This document shows, in pieces, positions 16,869 to 25,127 of a stretch of 64,000 nucleotides of DNA. Source of the DNA: Bacteroidetes bacterium UBA4416 (GTDB taxonomy: Bacteria; Bacteroidota; Bacteroidia; B-17B0; Aurantibacillaceae). Within the stretch, counting starts at the first letter, position 1, and every line of letters starts with the position of its first letter. The position numbers and the translations under genes are program-made. The stretch is from assembly GCA_002390745.1 (NCBI GenBank), contig DGQK01000007.1, forward strand, positions 1 through 64,000. The letters are read 5' to 3'. Below the pieces are notes generated by a model. That model worked only from the letters and a program-made list of their open reading frames with translations. It was not told where the DNA came from and ran no database searches.

Positions 16869-18026
16869 CTATTTCTTCCTCCTGGCTTTTTCCCTGATGA
16901 TAAGGCCCAGCTCGCGGCCGGTCTGTCCTTTCACGGAAGTATTCTCCTGGGCACGGCGGATGAGGTAAGGCATAACTTCGCGGATAGGTCCGTAAGGCAC
17001 GTACTTGGCCACGTTGTAGCCTCCAAGCGCCAGGTTATAGCTGATGTGATCGCTCATGCCGAGGAGCTGCGAGAAGTACACACGCGGATCGTTATCGGCG
17101 ATCTGGTGATCTTTCATAAGCTTCACGAGGTAAAGACTGCTCTGTTCATTGTGTGTGCCAGCGCAAAGGCCCATCAGCGAAATATGGCTGATGCATTCTT
17201 CGAGCGCCAGGTTATAGTCCCTGTCCGAATGTTCTTTGGTGTCCTGGATCGGAGAAAGGTAGTTTTTTTCGGCGGCGCGCTTGCGCTCCTTCTCCATATA
17301 AGCGCCACGCACGAGCTTGGCGCCAACATGATAACTTTCTGCTTTTCCTTTGGCGATGGTGGCTTTTAAAAATGCAAGGCGGTCTTTGCGGTACAGCTGG
17401 AAAGTGTTGTACACAATGGCTTTCTGCTTATTGAATGCGTGCATGTTGTCATCAGCGAGCTGGTCGATGGCCGGCTGGATCCAGCTTTCCTCGGCATCAA
17501 TAAAAATGGGCTGGCCGGCTTTATGAGCTTCTTCGCAGATGCTGAGCACGCGTTGTTTTACTTTTTCGTATTCCTTGCTTTCTTCGGCTGTAAGCGTTTC
17601 TCCCGAGCTTACTTTTGCCAACAGATCGAAGCGCGCCAGGCCGGTAACTTTGAATACACAGAAAGGAATGTGGCTGTTGCCTTTGGCTTTGTGAATGGTT
17701 TCGATCGTTTCTTTGCAGCAGGCATCAAAATCGGCTTCGCTTTCCTTACCTTCTACACTGTAATCGAGGATGGTCCCGATATTGAATCTGCCAAGTTCGG
17801 CAATGGCTTTATCGCATTCGTTGATGGTTTCTCCTCCGACGAATTGTTTGAAGATCGTGCTTTTGAAGAGGCCTTTAAACCCGAGAGAAAGCGCTAAGGG
17901 AGCCGTTTTCGCACCTAATTTTACCAGGGCCGGGCTGCTGATGAGTTTGAATAACCAATAAGAACGGTTCAGGTCGCTGTTTGATTTCGCTGTGAAAGCG
18001 TTCTCCGTATTGTCGAAAGAAATCAT
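16869..18026 (-). CDS. proline dehydrogenase (monofunctional, FAD-dependent)
   Basis: A 385-residue PutA-type TIM-barrel proline dehydrogenase that oxidises proline to pyrroline-5-carboxylate with FAD, the first step of proline use as carbon and nitrogen source. Barrel motifs include IGTILDYSVEG, IFIDAEESW, YNTFQLYRKDR, GAKLVRGAYM, CAGTHNEQS and the C-terminal YVPYGPIREVMPYLIRRAQEN, which carries the proline-binding Arg-Arg pair. The ATG at 18026 is chosen; a TTG six codons earlier is less likely because it overlaps the -7 promoter box. The next enzyme, P5C dehydrogenase, is not nearby. Confidence 0.93.
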   Translation of the reverse strand: MISFDNTENAFTAKSNSDLNRSYWLFKLISSPALVKLGAKTAPLALSLGFKGLFKSTIFKQFVGGETINECDKAIAELGRFNIGTILDYSVEGKESEADFDACCKETIETIHKAKGNSHIPFCVFKVTGLARFDLLAKVSSGETLTAEESKEYEKVKQRVLSICEEAHKAGQPIFIDAEESWIQPAIDQLADDNMHAFNKQKAIVYNTFQLYRKDRLAFLKATIAKGKAESYHVGAKLVRGAYMEKERKRAAEKNYLSPIQDTKEHSDRDYNLALEECISHISLMGLCAGTHNEQSSLYLVKLMKDHQIADNDPRVYFSQLLGMSDHISYNLALGGYNVAKYVPYGPIREVMPYLIRRAQENTSVKGQTGRELGLIIREKARRKK

Positions 18027-18041
18027 GAAATAAAATATGCC

Positions 18042-18049
18042 CAAATATA
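18042..18049 (-). promoter_or_regulatory. -7 promoter box of the proline dehydrogenase gene
   Basis: TATATTTG on the minus strand lies 15 nt before the chosen ATG. It leaves a very short leader and argues against the upstream TTG start. Confidence 0.6.
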
Positions 18050-18173
18050 ACGGTTTAAACGCGTTTATTTAACCATAATTAGTAAAGTTTTCCTGCAACT
18101 TTTCCTGATTTTTGAAGTTATAAAGATTGAGAACATTCTCAGTCCCATCCCCGGATTATTTGTAAATTAATAG

Positions 18174-18181
18174 TATTTTTG
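18174..18181 (+). promoter_or_regulatory. -7 promoter box directly in front of the CBS gene
   Basis: TATTTTTG matches TAnnTTTG exactly, but only 3 nt separate it from the ATG at 18185. If it is used, the mRNA would be leaderless or nearly so. Confidence 0.45.
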
Positions 18182-18184
18182 CTT

Positions 18185-18847
18185 ATGCTTGTTTCCGATT
18201 TATTGACAGACGAAATCCCTCCATTAAAAATTTCCGATACCGTAGAGCTGGCCCTGGACTGGATGGAACAATTTAAAGTGTCGCACCTGGCTGTTGTAAA
18301 AGATCGCGAGCTGATCGGCATTGTATCCGAGCATGACCTGATGGATTATAACCATCCGGAGGAAACACTGGAAGAATTAAAACTGCCGCTGCTGAAACCC
18401 ATCATTCACAATTACCAGCACACATACGATTTGCTGAAGCTGATGATGTCTTTTAACCTGACGCTTATTCCGGTGCTCGACGATAAAGAGCTGTACAAGG
18501 GCTGCATTACGCTGAAAGGCTTGTTACAGAATATTTCTACCATGGCTTCCGTTCAGGACCCTGGTGGCGTGATTGTGCTTGAAGTCAACCAGGCGGATTA
18601 TTCCCTGACGCAGATCGCGAACATCGTGGAAGGCAACGATTCCAAAGTACTGAGCGCTCACGTATCATCCATTCCGGAAAGCACCAAAATGGAAGTGACG
18701 ATCAAGGTGAACACCGAAGATCTTTCCCGCATCCTGCAAACATTCTACAGGTACAATTATACGGTGAAGGCCTCCTTCCAAAACAGCAACTTCGAGTCGG
18801 CGATCAAAGACAAGCTGGATGAGTTCCTGCACTTCCTGAATATTTAA
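18185..18847 (+). CDS. CBS domain-pair protein with C-terminal ACT-like region
   Basis: A 220-residue cytoplasmic protein. Residues 1-125 hold two CBS motifs (VSHLAVVKDRELIGIVSEHDL and a second around LTLIPVLDDKELYKGCITL), the module that senses adenine nucleotides. Residues 135-215 form an ACT-like alpha/beta segment (GGVIVLEVNQADYSLTQIA). It is followed after 13 nt by nadK; the CBS-nadK pairing is common in Bacteroidota. I infer an adenylate-sensing role tied to NADP supply, but no enzyme activity is visible. I chose the ATG at 18185 over an upstream TTG. Confidence 0.85.
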   Translation: MLVSDLLTDEIPPLKISDTVELALDWMEQFKVSHLAVVKDRELIGIVSEHDLMDYNHPEETLEELKLPLLKPIIHNYQHTYDLLKLMMSFNLTLIPVLDDKELYKGCITLKGLLQNISTMASVQDPGGVIVLEVNQADYSLTQIANIVEGNDSKVLSAHVSSIPESTKMEVTIKVNTEDLSRILQTFYRYNYTVKASFQNSNFESAIKDKLDEFLHFLNI

Positions 18848-18860
18848 AAGGCAAAACGAA

Positions 18861-19739
18861 ATGACGATAGCAGTATATGCCCGAAATACGAAGGACAATT
18901 TCCCGCATTACCTGGAACAGCTTCTCGACCTTGCCGCTAAAGAATCTTTCGGGGTTATCGTGTATAAACCTTACGTGGAGTTCCTGAACGAAACGGGCTC
19001 TTCTTTTTCAAACATTCCTACTTTTTGCAATGCTGAGGAGCTGATCGCCAAAGCGGATTATGTGATCTCGCTTGGAGGCGACGGAACTTTGCTGGAAACC
19101 CTTGAGTTCGTGCGCAAATCGGGAATTCCTGTATTGGGCGTAAACACAGGCCGTTTGGGCTTTTTAGCAACGGTATACAAAGAAGATTTCTCGAAGGCGA
19201 TCCAGCAACTCATCAAGGAAAAATATACGCTCGATAAGCGCGAGCTGATTGTGCTCGAAAATCATGCGAATGAGTTTCAGAATGTGAATTATGCGCTGAA
19301 TGAGTTTACGATCCATAAAAAAGAATCGGGCGCCATGATCCATGTGGATACTTATGTGGATGGTGTTTTCCTGAATTCCTACTTTGCGGATGGCCTGATC
19401 GTATCTACACCTACAGGTTCCACCGCCTACTCGCTGAGCTGCGGCGGGCCTATCATGCTGCCGGATTCGGATAACTTCATCATTACGCCGATTGCGCCGC
19501 ACAACCTCAACGTAAGGCCGATCGTGATCTCCAATAATAAAATCCTGAGCTTCAAAGTATCAGGTCGAAGTGATAATTTCAACGTATCGCTCGATTCCCG
19601 TACCCAGCTGGTGACACCTCAATCTGAACTGGTGATCCGCCTCGCCGACTTCAAATTCAACCTCATCAACCTCGAAGGGCAGCACTTCTTCGAAACACTG
19701 CGCAACAAATTGCTCTGGGGGCTGGATAAGAGACAGTAG
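18861..19739 (+). CDS. nadK: NAD kinase
   Basis: A 292-residue ATP-dependent NAD kinase that makes NADP. The catalytic GGDGT motif is at residues 72-76, NTGRLGFL follows at 95-102, and the NAD-binding TPTGSTAYSLSCGGP segment lies near residues 183-197. The length is typical of the family. It is the second gene of the CBS-nadK operon. No terminator is obvious directly after the stop; instead a low-complexity purine-rich stretch begins. Confidence 0.96.
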   Translation: MTIAVYARNTKDNFPHYLEQLLDLAAKESFGVIVYKPYVEFLNETGSSFSNIPTFCNAEELIAKADYVISLGGDGTLLETLEFVRKSGIPVLGVNTGRLGFLATVYKEDFSKAIQQLIKEKYTLDKRELIVLENHANEFQNVNYALNEFTIHKKESGAMIHVDTYVDGVFLNSYFADGLIVSTPTGSTAYSLSCGGPIMLPDSDNFIITPIAPHNLNVRPIVISNNKILSFKVSGRSDNFNVSLDSRTQLVTPQSELVIRLADFKFNLINLEGQHFFETLRNKLLWGLDKRQ

Positions 19740-20136
19740 CTAGTATTGAGTATTGAGAGGAGAGTATTGAGATGAAGACAGAAGGGATTGAAGAGAGAAA
19801 AGAGACGAAAAAGATTTAAGGGAGAAGGGATAGTAAAAAATGAAAGGTCTGTGTGCTGTCGTCTAGGCTCACTCTAAAAGATAGTCACTGTTATTTTCTC
19901 ACCGAGTTTCGCAGACCTTATTCTGTTTTTCTATTTCGGCATGCCTTTGCGGATTCATCTGCGAACCTCTGCGAGAGCCGTTCAATGGGATTTTTGAAAA
20001 GTAAATGCTGCGAACATCGATATGCTGGCCTGATTCTCCCGGTCTCTTCGGTCTCTTAAGTCCCTTTGTCAAATTAGTCCCTTAGTCTTTTTACCAAATT
20101 TTACCCACAATTAAATCTGTTTATTAAATTTTAATT
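19740..20136. repeat. low-complexity intergenic region with opposed purine and pyrimidine repeats
   Basis: The left part (about 19741-19835) is a G/A-rich run built from GTATTGAG, GAAGGGATTGAAG and similar steps. The right part (about 20038-20095) is C/T-rich, with TCCCTTTGTC, GTCCCTTAGTC and GGTCTCTT, the complement of the same theme. Between them is a stretch with repeated CTGCG phrases (TTTCGCAGACC, CATCTGCGAACC, CTCTGCGAGAGCC). The purine repeat recurs at 47947-48055. No gene is supported. Confidence 0.6.
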
Positions 20137-20144
20137 TAATTTTG
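20137..20144 (+). promoter_or_regulatory. -7 promoter box of enolase
   Basis: TAATTTTG, an exact TAnnTTTG match, lies 34 nt before the eno ATG in a very A/T-rich stretch. No clear -33 TTTG is visible at the right distance. Confidence 0.6.
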
Positions 20145-20178
20145 GGGGCATTCTATAACCTCTAAAAAACAGCACATT

Positions 20179-21474
20179 ATGTCATTTATTCATTCCATTG
20201 TAGCCAGGCAAATTTTAGATTCACGCGGAAACCCGACCGTTGAGGTGGATGTGATCACCGATCAGGGCATTCTCGGTCGCGCGGCGGTTCCATCAGGCGC
20301 TTCTACGGGTATTCACGAAGCCGTTGAATTAAGGGATAATGACAAAACACAATACCTGGGCAAAGGTGTGAACCGCGCGGTGAATAACGTGAACACGGTA
20401 ATTGCCGAAAAGCTGAAGGGCATGTACATTTTCGACCAGGCGGCAATTGATGCGGCCATGATCGAACTGGACGGCAGTGCGAACAAAGGCAACTTAGGAG
20501 CCAATGCTATTCTTGGTGTTTCGCTTGCAGCAGCACGCGCAGCTTCTGAAGAATGCCGTCAGCCGCTGTACCGCTACATTGGCGGCGTGAATGCCAGCAT
20601 CCTCCCGATCCCGATGATGAACATCCTCAACGGTGGCTCGCATGCGGATAACGGCATCGACTTCCAGGAGTTTATGATCATGCCGGTAGGCGCTGAAACG
20701 TTCAGCGAAGGCCTGCGCATGGGCACGGAAGTATTCCATCATTTGAAAGCGGTATTGAAATCGCAGGGAATGAGTACCAACGTAGGTGATGAGGGCGGCT
20801 TTGCTCCTAATTTCAGGAACAACGAAGATGCGATCAAAGCGGTGATGCAGGCTATTGACAAGGCTGGCTACAAAGCGGGCGAAGACATCTACATTGCGAT
20901 GGATGCGGCTGCTTCTGAATTTTACAATACGGACGAAAAAGTATACCACTTCAAAAAATCGACCGGCGATAAGCTGACAGCTTCACAAATGGCGGATTTC
21001 TGGGCCGACTGGAGAAGCAAATACCCGATCCTGAGCATTGAAGACGGTTTCGCAGAGGAAGACTGGGATGGCTGGAAGCTGTTGACGGACAAACTGGGTT
21101 CTACGACTCAATTGGTAGGTGACGATCTGTTTGTGACCAATGTTGATTTCCTGGCAAAAGGGATCGAGCGCGGCGTGGCCAATTCTATCCTGGTAAAAGT
21201 AAACCAGATCGGCACGCTGACGGAAACAATCAACGCGGTACAACTGGCGCAAACCAACAGCTACACATCAGTGATGAGCCACCGGAGCGGAGAAACCGAA
21301 GATACAACGATCGCTGATCTGGCGGTTGCTTTGAGCTGCGGACAAATCAAAACGGGCTCTGCTTCCCGCAGCGACCGGATCGCCAAATACAACCAATTGC
21401 TGCGCATCGAAGAACAGCTGGGAACAAGCGCACGGTACATCGGTAAGGATTTTAAATTTTTGAAAAGGAAATAA
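20179..21474 (+). CDS. eno: enolase (phosphopyruvate hydratase)
   Basis: The 431-residue glycolytic enzyme that converts 2-phosphoglycerate to phosphoenolpyruvate. The N-terminal capping domain starts with IVARQILDSRGNPTVEVDV. The substrate loop PSGASTG is at about residues 38-44. Conserved metal-site and catalytic segments follow: GDEGGFAPN, SIEDGFAEEDW, LVGDDLFVTN, ILVKVNQIGTLTET and the signature SVMSHRSGETEDTTIADL. The length is normal. It has its own promoter and a strong terminator, so it is monocistronic. Confidence 0.98.
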   Translation: MSFIHSIVARQILDSRGNPTVEVDVITDQGILGRAAVPSGASTGIHEAVELRDNDKTQYLGKGVNRAVNNVNTVIAEKLKGMYIFDQAAIDAAMIELDGSANKGNLGANAILGVSLAAARAASEECRQPLYRYIGGVNASILPIPMMNILNGGSHADNGIDFQEFMIMPVGAETFSEGLRMGTEVFHHLKAVLKSQGMSTNVGDEGGFAPNFRNNEDAIKAVMQAIDKAGYKAGEDIYIAMDAAASEFYNTDEKVYHFKKSTGDKLTASQMADFWADWRSKYPILSIEDGFAEEDWDGWKLLTDKLGSTTQLVGDDLFVTNVDFLAKGIERGVANSILVKVNQIGTLTETINAVQLAQTNSYTSVMSHRSGETEDTTIADLAVALSCGQIKTGSASRSDRIAKYNQLLRIEEQLGTSARYIGKDFKFLKRK

Positions 21475-21493
21475 CAATACATCAAAGAAAGAG

Positions 21494-21527
21494 AAGCCCG
21501 TCGCCATAAGTGTGACGGGCTTTTTTA
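21494..21527 (+). terminator. rho-independent terminator of enolase
   Basis: The stem AAGCCCGTC / GACGGGCTT with a 12-nt loop is followed by TTTTT. It marks the left border of the AT-rich cassette. Confidence 0.9.
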
Positions 21528-21572
21528 TGTTTTATTATTTCGAATACAAAAAACGCTATAAAGTAACTAATG

Positions 21573-21605
21573 TTGCTAATAAGACGTTTTAAAAGATTAT
21601 ATTTG
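21573..21605 (+). promoter_or_regulatory. promoter of the AAA ATPase / RloB-like cassette
   Basis: A -33 TTG (21573-21575), 22 nt, and an exact -7 box TATATTTG (21598-21605). The box abuts the palindrome at 21605-21621, so transcription would start within that palindrome. Confidence 0.65.
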
Positions 21606-21621
21606 CGTTAAAATTTAACGC
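21605..21621 (+). promoter_or_regulatory. palindrome at the predicted transcription start of the cassette (operator candidate)
   Basis: GCGTTAAAATTTAACGC is a perfect 8-bp inverted repeat around one base. It overlaps the last base of the -7 box and lies 8 nt before the ATG. It could bind a repressor or fold as a 5' hairpin that limits translation. Confidence 0.5.
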
Positions 21622-21629
21622 TTCGCGAA

Positions 21630-22991
21630 ATGTTAATTCGATTTGTAGTAAAAAATCTCTTTTCTTTTAATGAAGAAACTGAGTTTAATCTGTTTCCTAA
21701 CAGGTCACAACAATTACCCCACCATAAAATCAAACGAAATGATATTGATGTATTAAAACTAAGTGCAATTTATGGAGCTAATGGTTCGGGAAAATCAAAT
21801 TTAATCAAATCTATTTCCCTACTTGAAACAATGATTATTAAAGGTAATGTCGCTAACAAAAAGATTGATGACATTAAATTTAAATTGAATAAAAAAAATA
21901 AAAAGATCCCTATATCTTTTGGCATCGAATTTTACTGCAAGTCAAAAATTTATTATTACACTTTGACATTTGATAATGATTTAGTACTGGAAGAATGTTT
22001 ATATGAAACAAATTCATCTAAAGACGTTTTAATATTTGAAAGAAAAAATATAAAATCAAAACAAAACATTATCTTTTTTGAAGGGTATACTAAAGATGAC
22101 AAAAATAAACTTTTTGTTGAAGTCTTAGGAGAGAAATTATTGCAAAAAAATGAATTATTAATTTCTTTTTTGAACTCTAAGTATAAATCCGAGTTTGTTG
22201 ATGTGGCAAATGCTTATGATTGGTTTGATAATACATTAGTAATAATTGAACCTGAATCTAAACCAGGCCCAATAGCTCATTTATTGGATAGCGATGATTC
22301 TTTTAAAGATTTTACTAATAATTTTATAAAAACTTTAAACACTGGAATTTCTAAAATAGATGTAATCAAAGAAAAATTCAATGACTTTGCCAAAGGAAGT
22401 GATAAAAGTAGTATTAATGAAATTATCGAAGAATTTAAAGAAAAACCAAATCAAATATCATTATTGCGTCAAAGAGACACAGGAGATGAGGTAGTACTAG
22501 TTTATGAAAATAAAGAAATTATTGCGAAGCGTTTAAAGATTTCACATACAGATAATAAAGGTGATTTCATTGACTTTTCGATAGGTATGGAATCTGATGG
22601 CACAAAACGGCTAATAGATTATTTACCGGCGTTTGATGGCATTATAAATGAAGAAAGAGTATTCGTAATTGATGAAATAGAAAGAAGTATTCATCCAATT
22701 ACAATAAAAGAGATCATTAGTAAAATCTCACTAGATGAATCAGCAAAAGGTCAACTTATTTTTTCTACTCATGAATCATGTCTACTGGATCAAGATATTT
22801 TAAGGCCTGATGAAATTTGGTTTGCACAAAAAGACATTGATGGATCATCTAGATTGTATTCTTTGAGTGACTTTAATGTCCATAATACTGCGAGTATCGA
22901 AAATGGATATTTGAATGGAAGATATGGGGGGATTCCTTTTCTATCAAATTTAAAAGATTTAAAATGGCATGAGTATGGGATATCTAAGTAG
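21630..22991 (+). CDS. AAA family (AAA_15/AAA_21, RloA-type) ATPase, likely defence gene
   Basis: A 453-residue ATPase of the ABC/SMC-like AAA_15/AAA_21 group found in phage-defence modules. The N-terminal strand IRFVVKNLFSFNEETEF precedes Walker A GANGSGKSN (residues 49-57). The ABC-like signature SIGMESDGTKRL lies near 317-328, Walker B VFVIDEIE at 344-351 (acidic pair D348-E349) and the switch His in FSTH at about 378-381, followed by LLDQDILRPDEIWF. The core of the nucleotide site therefore looks intact. The gene is strikingly A/T-rich compared with its neighbours (Lys, Asn and Ile codons mostly AAA, AAT, ATT), which points to recent transfer. It overlaps the RloB-like gene by 23 nt. By analogy with RloA/RloB and PARIS-type ATPase/TOPRIM pairs, it may sense or hold an effector. 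This role is inferred. Confidence 0.88.
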   Translation: MLIRFVVKNLFSFNEETEFNLFPNRSQQLPHHKIKRNDIDVLKLSAIYGANGSGKSNLIKSISLLETMIIKGNVANKKIDDIKFKLNKKNKKIPISFGIEFYCKSKIYYYTLTFDNDLVLEECLYETNSSKDVLIFERKNIKSKQNIIFFEGYTKDDKNKLFVEVLGEKLLQKNELLISFLNSKYKSEFVDVANAYDWFDNTLVIIEPESKPGPIAHLLDSDDSFKDFTNNFIKTLNTGISKIDVIKEKFNDFAKGSDKSSINEIIEEFKEKPNQISLLRQRDTGDEVVLVYENKEIIAKRLKISHTDNKGDFIDFSIGMESDGTKRLIDYLPAFDGIINEERVFVIDEIERSIHPITIKEIISKISLDESAKGQLIFSTHESCLLDQDILRPDEIWFAQKDIDGSSRLYSLSDFNVHNTASIENGYLNGRYGGIPFLSNLKDLKWHEYGISK

Positions 22992-23658
22992 AAAAAAGAT
23001 TTATCATAGGGCACAACCGGATAAAAATGCTAAGAAAATTTATATTTTTTGCGAGGGCGAAAAAACGGAAATAAAGTATTTTGAATTTTTTCAAGGCTTT
23101 TCTTCTAACATAGATATCATTCCTATTCCTCCAGTATCAGGCAAGACAGATCCTACAAAATTAAAAGATCTCTCAGAAATATTATTTTTTGGTAATCAAG
23201 ATACCGCTCCGAAATATACATTAAGTAAGGAATATAAAGATGAGATTTGGTTTGTAATTGATACTGATCGATGGAATGAAGGCAATAAAATTCAACAATT
23301 AAAAGATTTTTGTACTACAAAAAACTTAGAAGAATTACAATGGTTTGTTGCTCAAAGCAACCCTTGTATAGAAATTTGGTTGTACTATCATTTTAATGAT
23401 AAAAAGCCAGAGCAGACTGAAGTTTCTAAACATCCTAGTTTTAAAAATTTTGTTCATAATAATACGGGAGAAGGTAATGGGTTTAATCCAACTCACCATC
23501 CTATAGAAATTGAAAGAGCTATAAGAAACTCAAAGCTAACTTTTGAAATCATTAATAATCAGCCGGGTTTATTTTCAACAGAAGTCTATTATCTAGGTGA
23601 GATAATATTATCATTTATTCATGAACAATTAGTAAAGGCTAAAGCTATGTCTAATTAA
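22969..23658 (+). CDS. RloB-like TOPRIM-fold protein, probable effector of the cassette
   Basis: A 229-residue RloB family protein. IFCEGEKTEIKYF (Glu29, Glu31) and WFVIDTDRW (Asp98, Asp100) are the acidic motifs of a TOPRIM-like metal site. SNPCIEIWLYYHF (about residues 130-142) is the RloB hallmark. It begins inside the ATPase gene (ATG 22969, or 22975 two codons later), so expression is coupled. It shares the A/T-rich composition of its partner, and composition returns to normal directly after its stop. RloB proteins were first described as genes linked to type I restriction loci in Campylobacter; related ATPase/TOPRIM pairs cause abortive infection. No restriction genes are nearby here. 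Nuclease activity is inferred from the acidic residues only. Confidence 0.85.
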   Translation: MSMGYLSRKKIYHRAQPDKNAKKIYIFCEGEKTEIKYFEFFQGFSSNIDIIPIPPVSGKTDPTKLKDLSEILFFGNQDTAPKYTLSKEYKDEIWFVIDTDRWNEGNKIQQLKDFCTTKNLEELQWFVAQSNPCIEIWLYYHFNDKKPEQTEVSKHPSFKNFVHNNTGEGNGFNPTHHPIEIERAIRNSKLTFEIINNQPGLFSTEVYYLGEIILSFIHEQLVKAKAMSN

Positions 23659-23660
23659 CT

Positions 23661-24326
23661 ATGGATAACACGCCCTGTAACACCGAACAGGAGCTTTTAG
23701 AAAAATACGCCTGCATTGCCTGGGAAAAGCAAACAGACTTTGCCGGGGTCATCAGCAATAACAACTGGAATATAGATATGGGCAAGGGCGAGCTGAGCTT
23801 CGGCCCCGATCTTCTCTTCCCGATCCAGGTATTAGGAACTATTTCTCATGAGGCGCAAAACTGGCTCTGGGCCTGGGTCAACACCATGTCCGGACTTTCG
23901 CCCCGGCTTATTGAACAATCCCTGCAACTCAAGGCTTATGGAGAAGAAAACCATATTCCCAGGCTAAGCGACGACAGTTTTGATTGCTCGAAAGATGAAC
24001 TTCATATCATGGGCATGATCGCATCCGGCATGTTCGGTTCCAGTGCTTATTATATTGCCGATTACGGACAGGGCGCGATGGTGGTTACGGTTAAAAGCGA
24101 CGTGGGGGACAAAGGCTTCAAAAACAGCCATCAGACCATCTTAACGGTTTTCCCGCAGGTGATCTCGCACTACGAGATGAACCACAGGCTTGCGCTCAAA
24201 CATTACCTTACCGCCAAAGGCTACAACATCACTGAAAACGGGCAGGAATTATCAGCAGTCAGGAATGGGGATACCATCCGGGCGACATTCGACGGGCTAT
24301 CGAGGTTAACGGGATTGAAAGGCTAA
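23661..24326 (+). CDS. DUF6882-like cytoplasmic protein
   Basis: A 221-residue protein without signal peptide or membrane segment. The segment ELSFGPDLLFPIQVLGTISHEAQNWLWAWVN (residues about 45-75) resembles the DUF6882 family, whose function is unknown. The start lies only 2 nt after the RloB-like stop, but base composition switches sharply from A/T-rich to that of the host. It is therefore more likely an old resident gene whose upstream region was replaced by the cassette than a third cassette member. I see no promoter of its own, so it may now depend on the cassette promoter. The acidic, mixed alpha/beta sequence gives no catalytic hint. Confidence 0.7.
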   Translation: MDNTPCNTEQELLEKYACIAWEKQTDFAGVISNNNWNIDMGKGELSFGPDLLFPIQVLGTISHEAQNWLWAWVNTMSGLSPRLIEQSLQLKAYGEENHIPRLSDDSFDCSKDELHIMGMIASGMFGSSAYYIADYGQGAMVVTVKSDVGDKGFKNSHQTILTVFPQVISHYEMNHRLALKHYLTAKGYNITENGQELSAVRNGDTIRATFDGLSRLTGLKG

Positions 24327-24338
24327 TGCATCAGCACA

Positions 24339-24404
24339 AACAGTTTTCTAAAAGACCTCTCGTTAACCTGGGAACAAGGGCTAAGCGGCCTTCAGAAAAC
24401 TGTT
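24339..24404. repeat. 66-bp inverted-repeat element between convergent genes
   Basis: The arms AACAGTTTTCT (24339-24349) and AGAAAACTGTT (24394-24404) are perfect 11-bp inverted repeats around 44 nt. The element may act as a two-way transcription stop or may be a small mobile remnant. Confidence 0.5.
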
Positions 24405-24435
24405 ATGATTACCGGACACAGGGAAAGCTGTATGA

Positions 24436-25110
24436 TCAAAACCGGATCAGGTAGCTCAAGGCGCCATAATAGGGCAATAGTGGTTTGGATTTAAAATCCT
24501 GTACCAGCACGCGTCCTATCCTTAAGCTGAAGTCGTGCCTGCCGAAGGAAACGCCTCCCTGTAGCCCATAATAAAAGTTCCCGCCGGTGGCCGGCTCGTA
24601 CCAACCGCCCTGAGCTCCCGGATACTGTTTTCTGTACATAGCCGAATGTTTGAAGTTGGTAACGATGGCTTTATCAAAACCTGTTTCTGCTGCCATAAAC
24701 CATTTTGGGCGATAGTAGCCTATCACACCCGACACATCGCTTCCGAAATTGATAAGCCTTGCAAAATCATTTTCGAACCTGCGGAATACGCCATCTACTT
24801 TTGCAGTAAACTGAAAGTGCCCCAGCTTAAGCAGACGAACCTGTCCTCCAAGCTTTACCTTATAATCATCGAACAATTTATTGCCGGAGGGAAAGCTATA
24901 TTCCACATGCAGCAATGCCGGGAACCGTTTGGATTTACTGATCTTGCAGGCATAGCCGAGTTGATACACCACGCCATAGTCTGCGCCGGCACCGATATAC
25001 ACCTGATGTTTTTCCGTCGCCGGGTTTTCCCAATTTATATTTTGTGAGCTGGCAACGCATGGTAAAAGCAGGATCCCTAAAATCCACCCTTGTTTCAAAT
25101 ACTGTTTCAT
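24436..25110 (-). CDS. predicted outer-membrane beta-barrel protein
   Basis: A 224-residue protein with a signal peptide (MKQYLKQGWILGILLLPCVASSQ) and an alternating hydrophobic/polar pattern ending in an aromatic residue (SYLIRF), as in small outer-membrane barrels. I recognise no named family. It starts 17 nt after the alpha/beta hydrolase gene on the same strand, so it is the second gene of that operon and probably shares its AraC control. A substrate-linked role is possible but not shown. Confidence 0.7.
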   Translation of the reverse strand: MKQYLKQGWILGILLLPCVASSQNINWENPATEKHQVYIGAGADYGVVYQLGYACKISKSKRFPALLHVEYSFPSGNKLFDDYKVKLGGQVRLLKLGHFQFTAKVDGVFRRFENDFARLINFGSDVSGVIGYYRPKWFMAAETGFDKAIVTNFKHSAMYRKQYPGAQGGWYEPATGGNFYYGLQGGVSFGRHDFSLRIGRVLVQDFKSKPLLPYYGALSYLIRF

Positions 25111-25127
25111 CGTGTAAAATTTGTTTG

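Noticed and set aside
23661..24326. DUF6882-like gene as third member of the defence cassette
   Set aside because: Although only 2 nt downstream, its base composition matches the host and not the two AT-rich genes.
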